Shown in pieces: positions 1 to 7,512 of a stretch of DNA of 64,000 bases. The notes beneath the pieces were generated by a model. It saw only the letters and a program-made list of their open reading frames with translations. It did not search any database and was not told the DNA's origin. Both the position numbers and the translations under genes were made by a program. The stretch lies in the NCBI GenBank assembly GCA_946553025.1, contig CAMNRM010000023.1, positions 1 through 64,000 on the forward strand. Reading direction: 5' to 3'. Within the stretch, counting starts at the first letter, position 1. Each line of letters opens with the position of its first letter. Source of the DNA: an uncultured Clostridium sp. GTDB taxonomy: Bacteria; Bacillota; Clostridia; Lachnospirales; Lachnospiraceae.

Positions 1-80
1 AAAATGGAGTCTTGGAAGCCGCATAAAATAAGGCTTTGAGATTCCGAGAGTCTATTATAAATGAAAAGGAGGCTGATAAT

Positions 81-233
81 ATGGCGACGACGAACCTGAA
101 TATCTATATGGATAAGGAAGTGCCAAATGCAGAAACGATTGCTGCTATTGAGGAAGGAAGGTGTATTGCATCGGATAGCAGCGTTAAAGGATATACTAGC
201 ATGGAGGAACTTAGACAGGCACTTGAAGAATAA
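81..233 (+). pseudogene. RelB/DinJ-type antitoxin remnant with internal in-frame deletion
   Basis: A 50-residue reading frame starting at the ATG behind an AAAAGGAGG ribosome site; the ORF track begins further upstream. The first residues (MATTNLNIYMDKE) match the ribbon-helix-helix start of DinJ/RelB antitoxins, and the tail (VPNAETIAAIEEGR, then GYTSMEELRQALEE) matches the usual C-terminus. Family members are normally about 85-95 residues, and the middle part, which holds the rest of the DNA-binding fold, is missing. The two ends are joined in frame. No RelE/YafQ-type toxin gene follows, only a hairpin. I infer a decayed toxin-antitoxin locus. A functional mini-protein is possible but less likely. 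Confidence 0.65.
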
Positions 234-238
234 AGCAT

Positions 239-315
239 AAAAAATAACCGCTTTAATTGATGAAAGTCCTTATTTATTGCAGGATTTTACATCGATTTTG
301 CGGTTATTTTTATGC
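239..315 (+). terminator. Long imperfect hairpin after the antitoxin remnant
   Basis: AAAAATAACCGC and GCGGTTATTTTT face each other across about 48 bases, and the stem can be extended inward imperfectly (AAAGTCCT against AGGATTTT). The right arm ends in a T-rich run, so it can act as a terminator. The roughly 30-base arms are longer than a typical terminator and could be a relic of a small palindromic element. Confidence 0.5.
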
Positions 316-359
316 TTTTTAAGAGCTGCCTTTGAAGCATACAAACGATACATTTGCGG

Positions 360-1712
360 TTATTTCTTCCCTTGTGACAATTTTAAATCTAAGGCAAGCC
401 TAATGCATTTCTCTGTGTGATCAGCCATAAAAAGAGGGATATTCAGCACATCTTCATCCAGTTTTAAATTGTCCAGAGAGAATCGGATGCGCAGTTTTAC
501 TTTATCCGGGAATAGTTCTTTGAATTTCTTCAGGCTTTTGCTTGCTGTGTTGGTTTCGGATTTTACTTCTACGGGGAAAATGTCGTTTTCATGCTGGATA
601 AGGAAATCTACTTCATAGGGAGGATTGTTTTGACTCCAGTATCTTGGGGGAACTTCAAATTGGGTCAGCAGGGTTTGCAGGACGTAATTTTCTGTTAATG
701 CGCCTTTAAATTCGGTAAATAAGCGATTGCCTTCGCTAAAAGCGGTCGGAGAAAGCATAGCCAGGCGGCGAAGCAGTCCCACGTCCGCCAGATAGATTTT
801 AAAGGCTGATATATCATCATAGGCAGAAATGGGAAGTCCGGGTGCGCTGCTGCGGTATACTTTATGCACCAGCCGGGCATCGACTAACCATTGCAGTGCA
901 TCTTCATATTCGCGTGCCCTGGCTCCTTCTTTTACAGCTTTATAGATGAATTTTTTATTTTCCCTGGCAAGCTGGGAGGGAACAGACTTCCAAATCATGG
1001 AGATTTTGGGAAATTCACTTACATTAGGATGTTTGGCGAAATCCCGTTCGTAGGCACCAAGAATATCTGAAAGTACATCCTGCATTGCCTGAATATCGCG
1101 GGCTTCTGTCCACATCCGCACGGCTTCCGGCATTCCGCCGGTAATATAATACATCTTTAATTTCTCATATAACGGGTTGAAAAATGCATCGGGAAGCGGT
1201 TCTAATGCATCAACGGATTCTAAAAAGACAGCAAGGTTTTGATCTCCATTGGCAAGTAAAAATTCCGTAAAGGTCATGGGGGAAATCTGCATAAAACTTA
1301 CCTTTCCCACGGGAAATGAGGATGGCCTGGACAGGGCAATTCCAAGCAGGGAACCGGCACAGGCAATGGGATATTCCGGGGCATTTTCGCAGAAATATTT
1401 CATGGAATTAATGACGTTGGGACAGTCCTGTATTTCATCAAAGATAATTAAGGTTTTTTGCGGCAGGATTTTCTGCCCGCTTGCCAGCATAAGGTTTTGC
1501 AGAATACGATTTACATCCTTTGTTGTTTCAAAAAACTGACGGTATTCTTCATGCTCATCAAAGTTAAAATAGGCAGTGTTTTCAAAATATTTCCGGCCAA
1601 ATTCTTTAAGAATCCAGGTTTTACCTACCTGGCGTACCCCTTTTAAGATAAGTGGTTTTCGATAAGGAGAGTTTTTCCAGGCAATCAGTCGTTTCATCAG
1701 CAGGCGTTCCAT
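360..1712 (-). CDS. ATP-binding protein, AAA_14 plus DUF4143
   Basis: A 450-residue P-loop ATPase. The N-terminus has a Walker A motif (GVRQVGKTW, about residue 25) and a Walker B-like strand (LIIFDEIQD, about residue 88), followed by a sensor-type segment (CAGSLLGIA). The C-terminal part has the DUF4143 layout, including EVDFLIQ and FPVEVKSE, which together fit a PD-(D/E)XK nuclease-like core. The family is common and variable in gut bacteria and archaea; its biochemical role is not firmly established. It is transcribed divergently from a paralogue at 1914. The intergenic space has a CRP-like palindrome near where its promoter should be. Full length; no frameshift seen. Confidence 0.85.
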   Translation of the reverse strand: MERLLMKRLIAWKNSPYRKPLILKGVRQVGKTWILKEFGRKYFENTAYFNFDEHEEYRQFFETTKDVNRILQNLMLASGQKILPQKTLIIFDEIQDCPNVINSMKYFCENAPEYPIACAGSLLGIALSRPSSFPVGKVSFMQISPMTFTEFLLANGDQNLAVFLESVDALEPLPDAFFNPLYEKLKMYYITGGMPEAVRMWTEARDIQAMQDVLSDILGAYERDFAKHPNVSEFPKISMIWKSVPSQLARENKKFIYKAVKEGARAREYEDALQWLVDARLVHKVYRSSAPGLPISAYDDISAFKIYLADVGLLRRLAMLSPTAFSEGNRLFTEFKGALTENYVLQTLLTQFEVPPRYWSQNNPPYEVDFLIQHENDIFPVEVKSETNTASKSLKKFKELFPDKVKLRIRFSLDNLKLDEDVLNIPLFMADHTEKCIRLALDLKLSQGKK

Positions 1713-1749
1713 GCAATCGACCTCGCTTTCACATTATTCTATAGATTTT

Positions 1750-1765
1750 TGTGATAAAAATCACA
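1750..1765. promoter_or_regulatory. CRP/FNR-like palindromic operator
   Basis: TGTGATAAAAATCACA is a perfect-arm palindrome that fits the Crp consensus TGTGA-N6-TCACA. It lies between the two divergent ATPase genes and is flanked by direct copies of ATTCTATA at about 1736 and 1771. On the minus strand it would overlap the -35 region of a possible promoter with TATAGA as -10. Which regulator binds it is unknown. Confidence 0.5.
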
Positions 1766-1847
1766 GTTTTATTCTATATTATGTGACAGGGAAAAGTCAA
1801 GTGCCATAAATTCGTCGGAGAATATGTATTTATTTACACTTTTTGGT

Positions 1848-1876
1848 TTGACTTTCTGTAAAATCTTCCTTATACT
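1848..1876 (+). promoter_or_regulatory. Sigma-A-type promoter for the 1914 ATPase gene
   Basis: TTGACT, a 17-base spacer and TATACT lie about 38 bases before the start codon, in the right orientation. Seen directly in the sequence; activity is inferred. Confidence 0.65.
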
Positions 1877-1913
1877 GAAAGATAAACAGGTAAAATGGGG
1901 GTAAACGATAGAT

Positions 1914-3227
1914 ATGAAGCGATTTGCAATGGAAAAATTAGTAAACTGGAAAAACGATGAATACCGACTTCCGCTGATTATCCGCGGTGCCAGGCAGGTG
2001 GGAAAAACCTGGCTGATGAAGGAGTTTGGCAGGCTTTATTTTGAAAAGGTGGCCTATATTAATTTTGATCATAATAAAAGGATGGAGCAGCTTTTTTCCG
2101 GGGATTTTGATGTGGATCGTATGTTAAGCGGTCTTTCTATAGAAAGTGATGTGGAGATTGAACCGGAGAATACATTAATGATATTGGACGAAATTCAGGA
2201 GGTTCCGGCTGCACTGCAAAGCCTTAAATATTTTTGTGAGGATGAGCGGCACAGTTATTTTATTATTGCTGCAGGTTCACTTTTGGGAATTGCAGTGCAT
2301 GAAGGGACATCATTTCCTGTGGGTAAGGTGGACAGTATGGATCTTTATCCTCTGTCATTTTCGGAGTTTTTGGAAGCTACAGGAAATGGCAGGCTGTTAA
2401 AATTGATGCAGAAGCAGGACTATTTGATGATAACAGCATTTAAAGAAAAATACATCGATTTGCTGAAAATGTATTATTATGTGGGAGGAATGCCGGCAGC
2501 GGTGAATGCTTATCTTGCGGATAAAAATTTAAAAAATGTGCGTCATATACAGAAGCGGTTAATTTCCAGCTATGAACAGGATTTTTCTAAACATGCTCCG
2601 CTTTCTTATGTTCCCCGGATTCAAATGGTCTGGGATGGCATTCCTTCTCAGTTGGCGAAGGAAAATAAAAAGTTTATTTACAGTGTACTGCGCGAAGGTG
2701 CCAGGGCCAGGGAATTTGAACTGGCAATTCAGTGGCTTACGGATTGCGGACTGTGTCATAAGGTGGGACGGGTGACCAAGGGGGGAATACCTTTAAAAGC
2801 TTACCGGGATCTTCCTGCGTTTAAGCTTTATCTTGTGGATGTTGGCCTTCTTGCTGCAATGACCGATTTAGATGCCAAAACGCTGTTGATGGGAAATGAT
2901 ATTTTTACCGAATTTAAGGGGGCATTGACGGAGCAATTTGTCTGCCAGGAACTTTTAGCGGAATTAGAAACCGTACCTTATTACTGGTCAGCGTCAAATT
3001 CCAGCGGTGAGGTGGATTTTGTTCTGCAGCATGAGGGAGAAGTGATTCCTCTGGAAGTGAAAGCAGAAGAAAACTTAAATGCCAAAAGTTTAAAGAGTTT
3101 TGTTCAGACATATAAGCTTGCCTGCGGCATCCGTACATCGATGTCGGATTACCGCAGAGAGGAAAAAATGATCAATCTGCCATTGTATATGATTTCGCAG
3201 ATGTGGGAGGTTTGCGGCAGGCATTGA
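1914..3227 (+). CDS. ATP-binding protein, AAA_14 plus DUF4143 (paralogue)
   Basis: A 437-residue relative of the divergent neighbour at 360. Walker A is GARQVGKTWL (about residue 24), Walker B is LMILDEIQE, and AAGSLLGIA follows at the same relative place. The C-terminus has GEVDFVLQ and IPLEVKAE, the D...ExK signature of a PD-(D/E)XK-like domain. The start is the first ATG after GGGGGTAAACG and is supported by the alignment with the paralogue. The two proteins are clearly divergent in sequence, so this is not a recent duplication. A role in defence or genome maintenance is only a guess. Confidence 0.85.
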   Translation: MKRFAMEKLVNWKNDEYRLPLIIRGARQVGKTWLMKEFGRLYFEKVAYINFDHNKRMEQLFSGDFDVDRMLSGLSIESDVEIEPENTLMILDEIQEVPAALQSLKYFCEDERHSYFIIAAGSLLGIAVHEGTSFPVGKVDSMDLYPLSFSEFLEATGNGRLLKLMQKQDYLMITAFKEKYIDLLKMYYYVGGMPAAVNAYLADKNLKNVRHIQKRLISSYEQDFSKHAPLSYVPRIQMVWDGIPSQLAKENKKFIYSVLREGARAREFELAIQWLTDCGLCHKVGRVTKGGIPLKAYRDLPAFKLYLVDVGLLAAMTDLDAKTLLMGNDIFTEFKGALTEQFVCQELLAELETVPYYWSASNSSGEVDFVLQHEGEVIPLEVKAEENLNAKSLKSFVQTYKLACGIRTSMSDYRREEKMINLPLYMISQMWEVCGRH

Positions 3228-3241
3228 CGGGAATTTATGCC

Positions 3242-3264
3242 TTACTGTGAACCTGTAACAGTAA
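3242..3264. repeat. TTACTGT...ACAGTAA inverted repeat
   Basis: A 7-base inverted repeat around GAACCTGTA, just after the ATPase stop codon. Similar TTACTGTT/GTGAAC-containing sequences occur in intergenic DNA near 34.9, 35.5 and 62.4 kb. It has no T-run, so it is not a clear terminator. Confidence 0.35.
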
Positions 3265-3401
3265 TATTTATGATAGAAGCGTCAAAAGGTCTTTTGCCAG
3301 TCCTGAGGATACAAAAAAGATACATCATCGTGCTATTATTCGATGCATCAACAACCGATAATGGAGTGGCGTTAAAACGGTAAGGAAGGCGAAGTGGCGA
3401 G

Positions 3402-4067
3402 ATGAAACGGAAACTGCTGATTGTAGAGGATGATTGTCTGCTGGCAGAGGCGGCATGTGATTATTTTACCAGTAAGGGCTGGGAGGCGGAAACAAAAGAA
3501 GACGGGGTGCAGGCCCTGGATGTGCTGCGCGAGAAAAGTTTTCATTTAATTTTGCTGGATGTGATGCTGCCGGGAATGGATGGCTTTGCCCTGTGCCGGG
3601 AAATTCGGAAATCCTGTGATGTTCCGGTGATCTTTATTACGGCCCGCGTTTTGGAAGAGGATGTGTTAAACGGCTATGCTTTAGGCGCGGATGACTATGT
3701 GACGAAGCCTTTTTCTCTTCCTGTATTGTATGCAAAAGCCATGGCATTGACCGGGAGGGTGCAGAAAAGCCCGGCTTTTTTGGAGGTGGGCGGGCTGAAA
3801 GCCGATCTGCACAGCCATAAGGTGATAAGCGGTGAAAAGATTCTTCCTCTGCCGCCGAAGGAATATGCGATGCTGCTGTTTTTTATGCAGAATCCCGGGC
3901 GGGTGTTCAGCCGTGAGCAGCTTCTTATCCGCTTCTGGGGCTGGGATTTTGACGGAAATGAGCGGGTGGTGGACAATCACATTAAAAAACTCAGAAAAGC
4001 TATGGGTCTTTGCGGCTGCTCCATTCAGACCGTGCCAAAATGCGGTTATCGGTTGGAGATACAGTAA
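3402..4067 (+). CDS. OmpR/PhoB-family response regulator
   Basis: A 221-residue two-component response regulator. The receiver domain has the acidic pair EDD near residue 9, the phosphorylation aspartate in LLDVMLPGMDG (about residue 52), and the conserved lysine in VTKPFSLP. The C-terminal winged helix carries KEYAMLLFFMQNPGRVFSREQL and a recognition region ending in VVDNHIKKLRKAMG. It is followed after about 70 bases by a histidine kinase gene, so the two form one signalling pair. The ligand or stress sensed cannot be told from sequence. The neighbouring genes (ATPases, XRE repressors) do not suggest a target. Confidence 0.92.
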   Translation: MKRKLLIVEDDCLLAEAACDYFTSKGWEAETKEDGVQALDVLREKSFHLILLDVMLPGMDGFALCREIRKSCDVPVIFITARVLEEDVLNGYALGADDYVTKPFSLPVLYAKAMALTGRVQKSPAFLEVGGLKADLHSHKVISGEKILPLPPKEYAMLLFFMQNPGRVFSREQLLIRFWGWDFDGNERVVDNHIKKLRKAMGLCGCSIQTVPKCGYRLEIQ

Positions 4068-4136
4068 CGTAAACGATACCTGTCTGTAAGCAAAGGGCAG
4101 GAGGCGCTGTAAATCGTGCACGAAATGGAGGAAATC

Positions 4137-6161
4137 ATGCGAAGAAAAAAGAAGGGTTTTTGGAAACCGATAGCAGCAGGTTTTGCGGTGATGTATCTGG
4201 CAACGATGGGACTGGCGACAGGACTGGTAAAAGAGAGATTTGTTCAGGAGGACGGACTGCGTTTTGAAAGTGCAGCTTCGGCGATTCTTGACCGGGCAGA
4301 TGAAAAAGAATTTTCTATGGAGCAGGAAATGACAGACGAACAGGAAACGGTTCAGGAGCAGGAAATTGCAGGTGAGCAGAAATCGTTTCAGGAACAGGAA
4401 GATTCTGACCGGCAGGAGGATGCATGGAGCAGGGAGAAACGGAAGAGTTTTTATCAGGATTTGGCGAACAATTCTTTTTGGCGGGTGAACAGTGAATATA
4501 TGCAAATTTCCATTGCCGCATATGATGAGCATAAAGATTTGCTGGCAAAAAGCCGGGATGAGATTGGAAGTTATGGGGTCAGTACAACCGGGCGGGAAGA
4601 ATGGTATTTTGCGCTGGATGATTATCTTTCTTCAGAGGAAAAGGAAGTGTTGGCAAAGTATCAGGCGGAGGATATTCAGTATTGTTTACAGGAGCCGGAT
4701 GTTTCGGAAAAATATCGTTTTTCGATTCGGGTTTCGCCGGATTTAAAGGAATTATGGGAGATTTATGTCCAGGAGATTGTCTGGGAGGAGGATAAGGAAG
4801 AGGAGGGAGAAAAAGAAGCGGGAGAAGAATCAGGGGATGAAGAATCGGGGGATGAAGAATCGGACGGGAAAGAAGCCTATATGGACCCGCTGACCGGGGG
4901 ATACCATTTTATGTCCGGCAGGGTCGTAGTTGACTATGCAAGCGGCGAGGAAATGGAGGGTGCGAGAAATTTTCACGAGGTAAGCGGAGAAGTGGTCTGG
5001 AAATGGACTAATCCGAACGTGGATAAGGAAAAGCTGGGGGAAGGGGAAATTGTCCATACAGAGCTTACACTTCCCTACTTAAATCTTTATCAGGCAGGAA
5101 CACTTGCGCAGTGGCAGAGGTGGACAAACAGCAATTATCTTCAGGGGTTTCAGGAACAGGGGGAGTTTGTCTGGGAGGAAGGGATAGAGGTTCCGCCGCT
5201 GATGATTGAAGAGGACGGTATTTGCAGGCGTGGAAAGATGCAGCTTCAGGTGGGAATGATAGGAGAACCCTTTGCCTATCTGGAAATCCGCATGGAAAGC
5301 CGCCCGTGGCTTGCGGCTGTGGATTATATGAAGTATGTATATCTGGCCGGGGCTGTGCTGACGGCGGCCTGTATGCTTGCGGTGATTGGCATGATGAATA
5401 AGGTCTATGCACGGCAGGCAGCGCTGGAGGAAACCCGCCGTGATTTTACCAATGCCATGGCCCATGAACTGAAAACACCGCTCGGGGTTATCCGTAATTT
5501 TGCTGAAAATTTATTGGAACATCATAAGGAGGAGAAGCGGGATTACTACCTCTCGCAGATTATCGGCCAGACGGAGGAGATGGATCGGCTGGTTGGGGAG
5601 ATGATAGAGGTGTCGAAGCTGGATTCGGAAAAACTGGTGCTTGCAAAAGAAGAAGTGTCCTTTCTTGCACTGCTTCAGGAAGAGTTGGGACGTTTTGAAC
5701 CGATGATTGAGGAGAAGAAGATTCAGGTGGAATTTTCTGTTTGGGGAGATAAGGATTTTTTTGTTTGGGGAGATAAGAGGGTTTCTGTTCAGGAAGACAG
5801 GGAATTTTCTGTTCAGAACGAGGATTTTCTGGTGCAGGGGGACAGGGATTACCTGGCAAAAGCCGTGTGGAACCTCCTGGCCAATGCGGTGGATTATAAC
5901 CGGGAGGGCGGGAAGATTTTCATTCAGGTGGATAAGGAACAATGTGTTATCGAGAACAGCGGGGAGGCGATGGGAGAGGAAGCCTTGCTTCACGCCTTTG
6001 ATTTATTTTACACCAGCGATAAGAGCCGGACAGGAAAGGATGGGCACATGGGGATGGGGCTTTATCTGGCAAAGAAGATTTTGGAACTTCATCATTTAAA
6101 GCTGGTATTGAGCAATGTGGAAGGTGGAGTGCGGGTGGCGGTTTGCAGGGAAAGAGGTTAG
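4137..6161 (+). CDS. Membrane sensor histidine kinase with repeat insertions
   Basis: Partner of the upstream response regulator. I prefer the ATG at 4137, preceded by GGAGG, over the GTG at 4116. It gives a basic N-terminus (MRRKKKGFWK) before a transmembrane helix. A long extracytoplasmic part follows, then a second transmembrane helix (about residues 395-415), the phosphoacceptor box HELKTPLG (about 443), the N box (WNLLANAVDYN) and the G box (GMGLYLAKKI). No HAMP domain is evident. The extracellular part has two low-complexity stretches (Q/E-rich near 60-95 and EESGDEESGDEES near 235). Between the dimerisation domain and the N box there is an unusual five-unit degenerate repeat of about eight residues. 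The kinase core motifs are otherwise intact. Confidence 0.88.
   Translation: MRRKKKGFWKPIAAGFAVMYLATMGLATGLVKERFVQEDGLRFESAASAILDRADEKEFSMEQEMTDEQETVQEQEIAGEQKSFQEQEDSDRQEDAWSREKRKSFYQDLANNSFWRVNSEYMQISIAAYDEHKDLLAKSRDEIGSYGVSTTGREEWYFALDDYLSSEEKEVLAKYQAEDIQYCLQEPDVSEKYRFSIRVSPDLKELWEIYVQEIVWEEDKEEEGEKEAGEESGDEESGDEESDGKEAYMDPLTGGYHFMSGRVVVDYASGEEMEGARNFHEVSGEVVWKWTNPNVDKEKLGEGEIVHTELTLPYLNLYQAGTLAQWQRWTNSNYLQGFQEQGEFVWEEGIEVPPLMIEEDGICRRGKMQLQVGMIGEPFAYLEIRMESRPWLAAVDYMKYVYLAGAVLTAACMLAVIGMMNKVYARQAALEETRRDFTNAMAHELKTPLGVIRNFAENLLEHHKEEKRDYYLSQIIGQTEEMDRLVGEMIEVSKLDSEKLVLAKEEVSFLALLQEELGRFEPMIEEKKIQVEFSVWGDKDFFVWGDKRVSVQEDREFSVQNEDFLVQGDRDYLAKAVWNLLANAVDYNREGGKIFIQVDKEQCVIENSGEAMGEEALLHAFDLFYTSDKSRTGKDGHMGMGLYLAKKILELHHLKLVLSNVEGGVRVAVCRERG
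5727..5855 (+). repeat. In-frame degenerate tandem repeat inside the histidine kinase
   Basis: Five units of about 24-27 bases built on GAATTTTCTGTTTGGGGAGA encode FSVWGDK, FFVWGDK, VSVQED, FSVQNED and FLVQGD. They lie just before the N box. A homologue without the insertion would read directly from the strand before FSVWGD into RDYLAKAVWNLL. Unit length stays a multiple of three. Confidence 0.75.
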
Positions 6162-6233
6162 TAGAGAAAGCGATTTTCAAACAGGTTCTTTCTGAGAAAG
6201 TTAATGATTGAAATGATTATAACAGATGAAAAG

Positions 6234-6285
6234 AAAAAAGCGGTTCCGTTCTTGGTTTTATTATCTTGAATCGGGCCGCTTTTTT
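6234..6285 (+). terminator. Rho-independent terminator after the histidine kinase
   Basis: AAAAAAGCGG pairs with CCGCTTTTTT across a partly paired loop. Its symmetry lets it also serve the oppositely oriented XRE gene that ends at 6343. Confidence 0.75.
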
Positions 6286-6342
6286 GATGGTGTTTGCGTT
6301 TGCATATGTCCAATAAATAGATTCTGCCTTTTTAACATATTT

Positions 6343-6747
6343 TTATGATTCTGTCTTTTTTTCAACATATTTTTTATATTTGAAACAGATCAGATCAAAC
6401 ACATCTTCTTGCTCATGGGATGGCAGAAGACGAAACATGGCAATTATATCAGCTTCCTCGTCGGTAAGGGGGGAGTTAGCACAGATAAGTCCTTGTTCAT
6501 GCTTTAGATGTGCAATGTTAAAGTGGGTTTTATCTTCTAAAACGTTAGCCATTTGGCTATTCCCAAAGACAAGAGTATCAAGCGAAACTTGTAGATAGTT
6601 GGCGACTTTGATAAGTCCATCAAGTCTTGGACTCTGAACCTCCCAGCGTTTTATTGTGCCATTTCCAAGGCCAGCCTCACGTTCAAGAGATTTGAATGTC
6701 AGTCCTTTATCTTTCGCAATTTGGCTAATGCGGTCAACAAGTGTCAT
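6343..6747 (-). CDS. XRE-family helix-turn-helix repressor
   Basis: A 134-residue protein with an N-terminal Cro/C1-type HTH (residues 5-60: ISQIAKDKGLTFKSLEREAG, then GTIKRWE and LIKVANYLQVSLDTLVFG). The C-terminal part is acidic and without a recognised fold (DEEADIIAMFRLLPSHEQEDVF), as in many phage or conjugative-element regulators. The start follows AAAGGGGATTTTT on the minus strand. Upstream lie inverted TAGCCGTT/AACGGCTA half-sites overlapping a perfect plus-strand promoter, which suggests it represses a divergent transcript. The gene that promoter would once have driven is missing. Confidence 0.85.
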   Translation of the reverse strand: MTLVDRISQIAKDKGLTFKSLEREAGLGNGTIKRWEVQSPRLDGLIKVANYLQVSLDTLVFGNSQMANVLEDKTHFNIAHLKHEQGLICANSPLTDEEADIIAMFRLLPSHEQEDVFDLICFKYKKYVEKKTES

Positions 6748-6777
6748 AAAAATCCCCTTTCAATAGCCGTTCATCTA

Positions 6778-6806
6778 TTGACAAGTAGCTAAACGGCTAC
6801 TATAAT
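6778..6806 (+). promoter_or_regulatory. Consensus promoter with operator half-sites, no downstream sense gene
   Basis: A perfect TTGACA, a 17-base spacer and a perfect TATAAT. AACGGCTA sits in the spacer and its inverted partner TAGCCGTT lies upstream at about 6764. It points into the 3' end of the minus-strand XRE gene ending at 6811, so any transcript would be antisense to that gene. Confidence 0.6.
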
Positions 6807-6810
6807 ATGA

Positions 6811-7137
6811 TTATGATTTAGAATTTTCCGTCAGGTATTTAATAAAGGAAGAAACGGCGTGCACCTGTTCATCATTTAAGCTGTCAATAGACTCCAGTAC
6901 CTGTTTTTTTGCCAGGGAAATCCCCTGATTGGAGAATATATCGCCCTGACCGTTCTCCAGCCAGTCCTTGTTCACATGAAAGACATTTTCAATAAGAAGA
7001 AGTATACGCTCGGGTGGGTTTACTTTACCTCGTATTATCTTTGAAAAATAACCGGCATCAAGATTGATTTTCATCGCAAACTGACGTTGTGAAAGATTCA
7101 GTTCGTCCAGAAGAATTTGTAGCCTGTCGCAAATCAT
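6811..7137 (-). CDS. XRE-family helix-turn-helix repressor
   Basis: The ORF track starts far upstream, but the ATG at 7137 has GAGGTGAAG just before it and begins the real domain, so the protein is 108 residues. The HTH reads LQILLDELNLSQRQFAMKIN, DAGYFSKIIRGKVNPPERIL, then FHVNKDWLENGQGDIF, typical of phage and ICE repressors. The C-terminus is a short helical tail. It is divergent from a 51-residue small gene at 7271. The shared intergenic region has two consensus-like promoters whose spacers both contain ATAAGCAAT, a likely operator for this protein. Confidence 0.85.
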   Translation of the reverse strand: MICDRLQILLDELNLSQRQFAMKINLDAGYFSKIIRGKVNPPERILLLIENVFHVNKDWLENGQGDIFSNQGISLAKKQVLESIDSLNDEQVHAVSSFIKYLTENSKS

Positions 7138-7158
7138 TATCTTCACCTCACTAGGATA

Positions 7159-7187
7159 AGCATAACAGAAAATATTGCTTATGTCAA
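7159..7187 (-). promoter_or_regulatory. Promoter of the XRE gene at 6811
   Basis: On the minus strand TTGACA (7182-7187), a 17-base spacer and TATGCT (7159-7164). The spacer begins TAAGCAAT, the same half-site found in the divergent promoter, which suggests autoregulation. Confidence 0.65.
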
Positions 7188-7208
7188 TGAAGAATATGGA
7201 AATATCCC

Positions 7209-7237
7209 TTGACAAATTGCTATAAGCAATATAGAAT
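7209..7237 (+). promoter_or_regulatory. Promoter with palindromic operator for the 51-residue gene
   Basis: TTGACA, a 17-base spacer and TAGAAT. The spacer holds the palindrome ATTGCTATAAGCAAT (7216-7230), and a further TATAAGCAA lies just downstream at 7243. Three related half-sites spaced around two divergent promoters resemble a cI/cro-type switch. Confidence 0.65.
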
Positions 7238-7270
7238 ATTGGTATAAGCAACGGAAAGGAGGAAGAACTG

Positions 7271-7426
7271 ATGACTAAAGCACAACAGACCTTAAAAGAA
7301 GATATTGAGCGAATTAATGATGATGCCATAATCGAAAAAGTGAGAATTTTCATTATGGGAATTTTAGCACAGCAGAATATTGCTGAGAACCAGCGCAGGT
7401 CAGTCAAACAGCTTGTGGAAATCTGA
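7271..7426 (+). CDS. Small helical protein under XRE control
   Basis: A 51-residue frame, too short for the ORF track, beginning MTKAQQTLKEDIERINDD. It has a strong GGAAAGGAGG ribosome site and a clear operator-containing promoter upstream, which support it as a real gene. The product is charged and likely helical, with no membrane segment or recognised domain. Its position opposite an XRE repressor is that of the first gene controlled by a phage or ICE switch. Nothing else of such an element follows; a terminator-like hairpin and then a GGDEF-like fragment come next. Function unknown. Confidence 0.6.
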   Translation: MTKAQQTLKEDIERINDDAIIEKVRIFIMGILAQQNIAENQRRSVKQLVEI

Positions 7427-7454
7427 TAACCAGAGGATGGTAATAAGATAAAGT

Positions 7455-7490
7455 ATAAGCGGTTTTTGTAAAACTGCGCTTAAGATTTTT
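7455..7490 (+). terminator. Hairpin after the small XRE-controlled gene
   Basis: TAAGCG and GCGCTTA with inner GTTTT/AAAAC pairing, followed by AGATTTTTG. It is a weak-to-moderate terminator between the 51-residue gene and the next one. Confidence 0.5.
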
Positions 7491-7512
7491 GTTGGAACAG
7501 GGAGGAATGGTT

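Noticed and set aside
3681-4532. A 283-codon minus-strand ORF opposite the two-component genes
   Set aside because: It is the antisense of the response regulator and kinase, has no ribosome site, and its composition (Phe/Leu/His-rich) is a typical shadow of E/D/K-rich coding DNA.
6343-7426. An intact prophage or integrative element
   Set aside because: Only repressors, promoters and one small gene are present; there is no integrase, excisionase, structural or conjugation gene and no clear attachment site.
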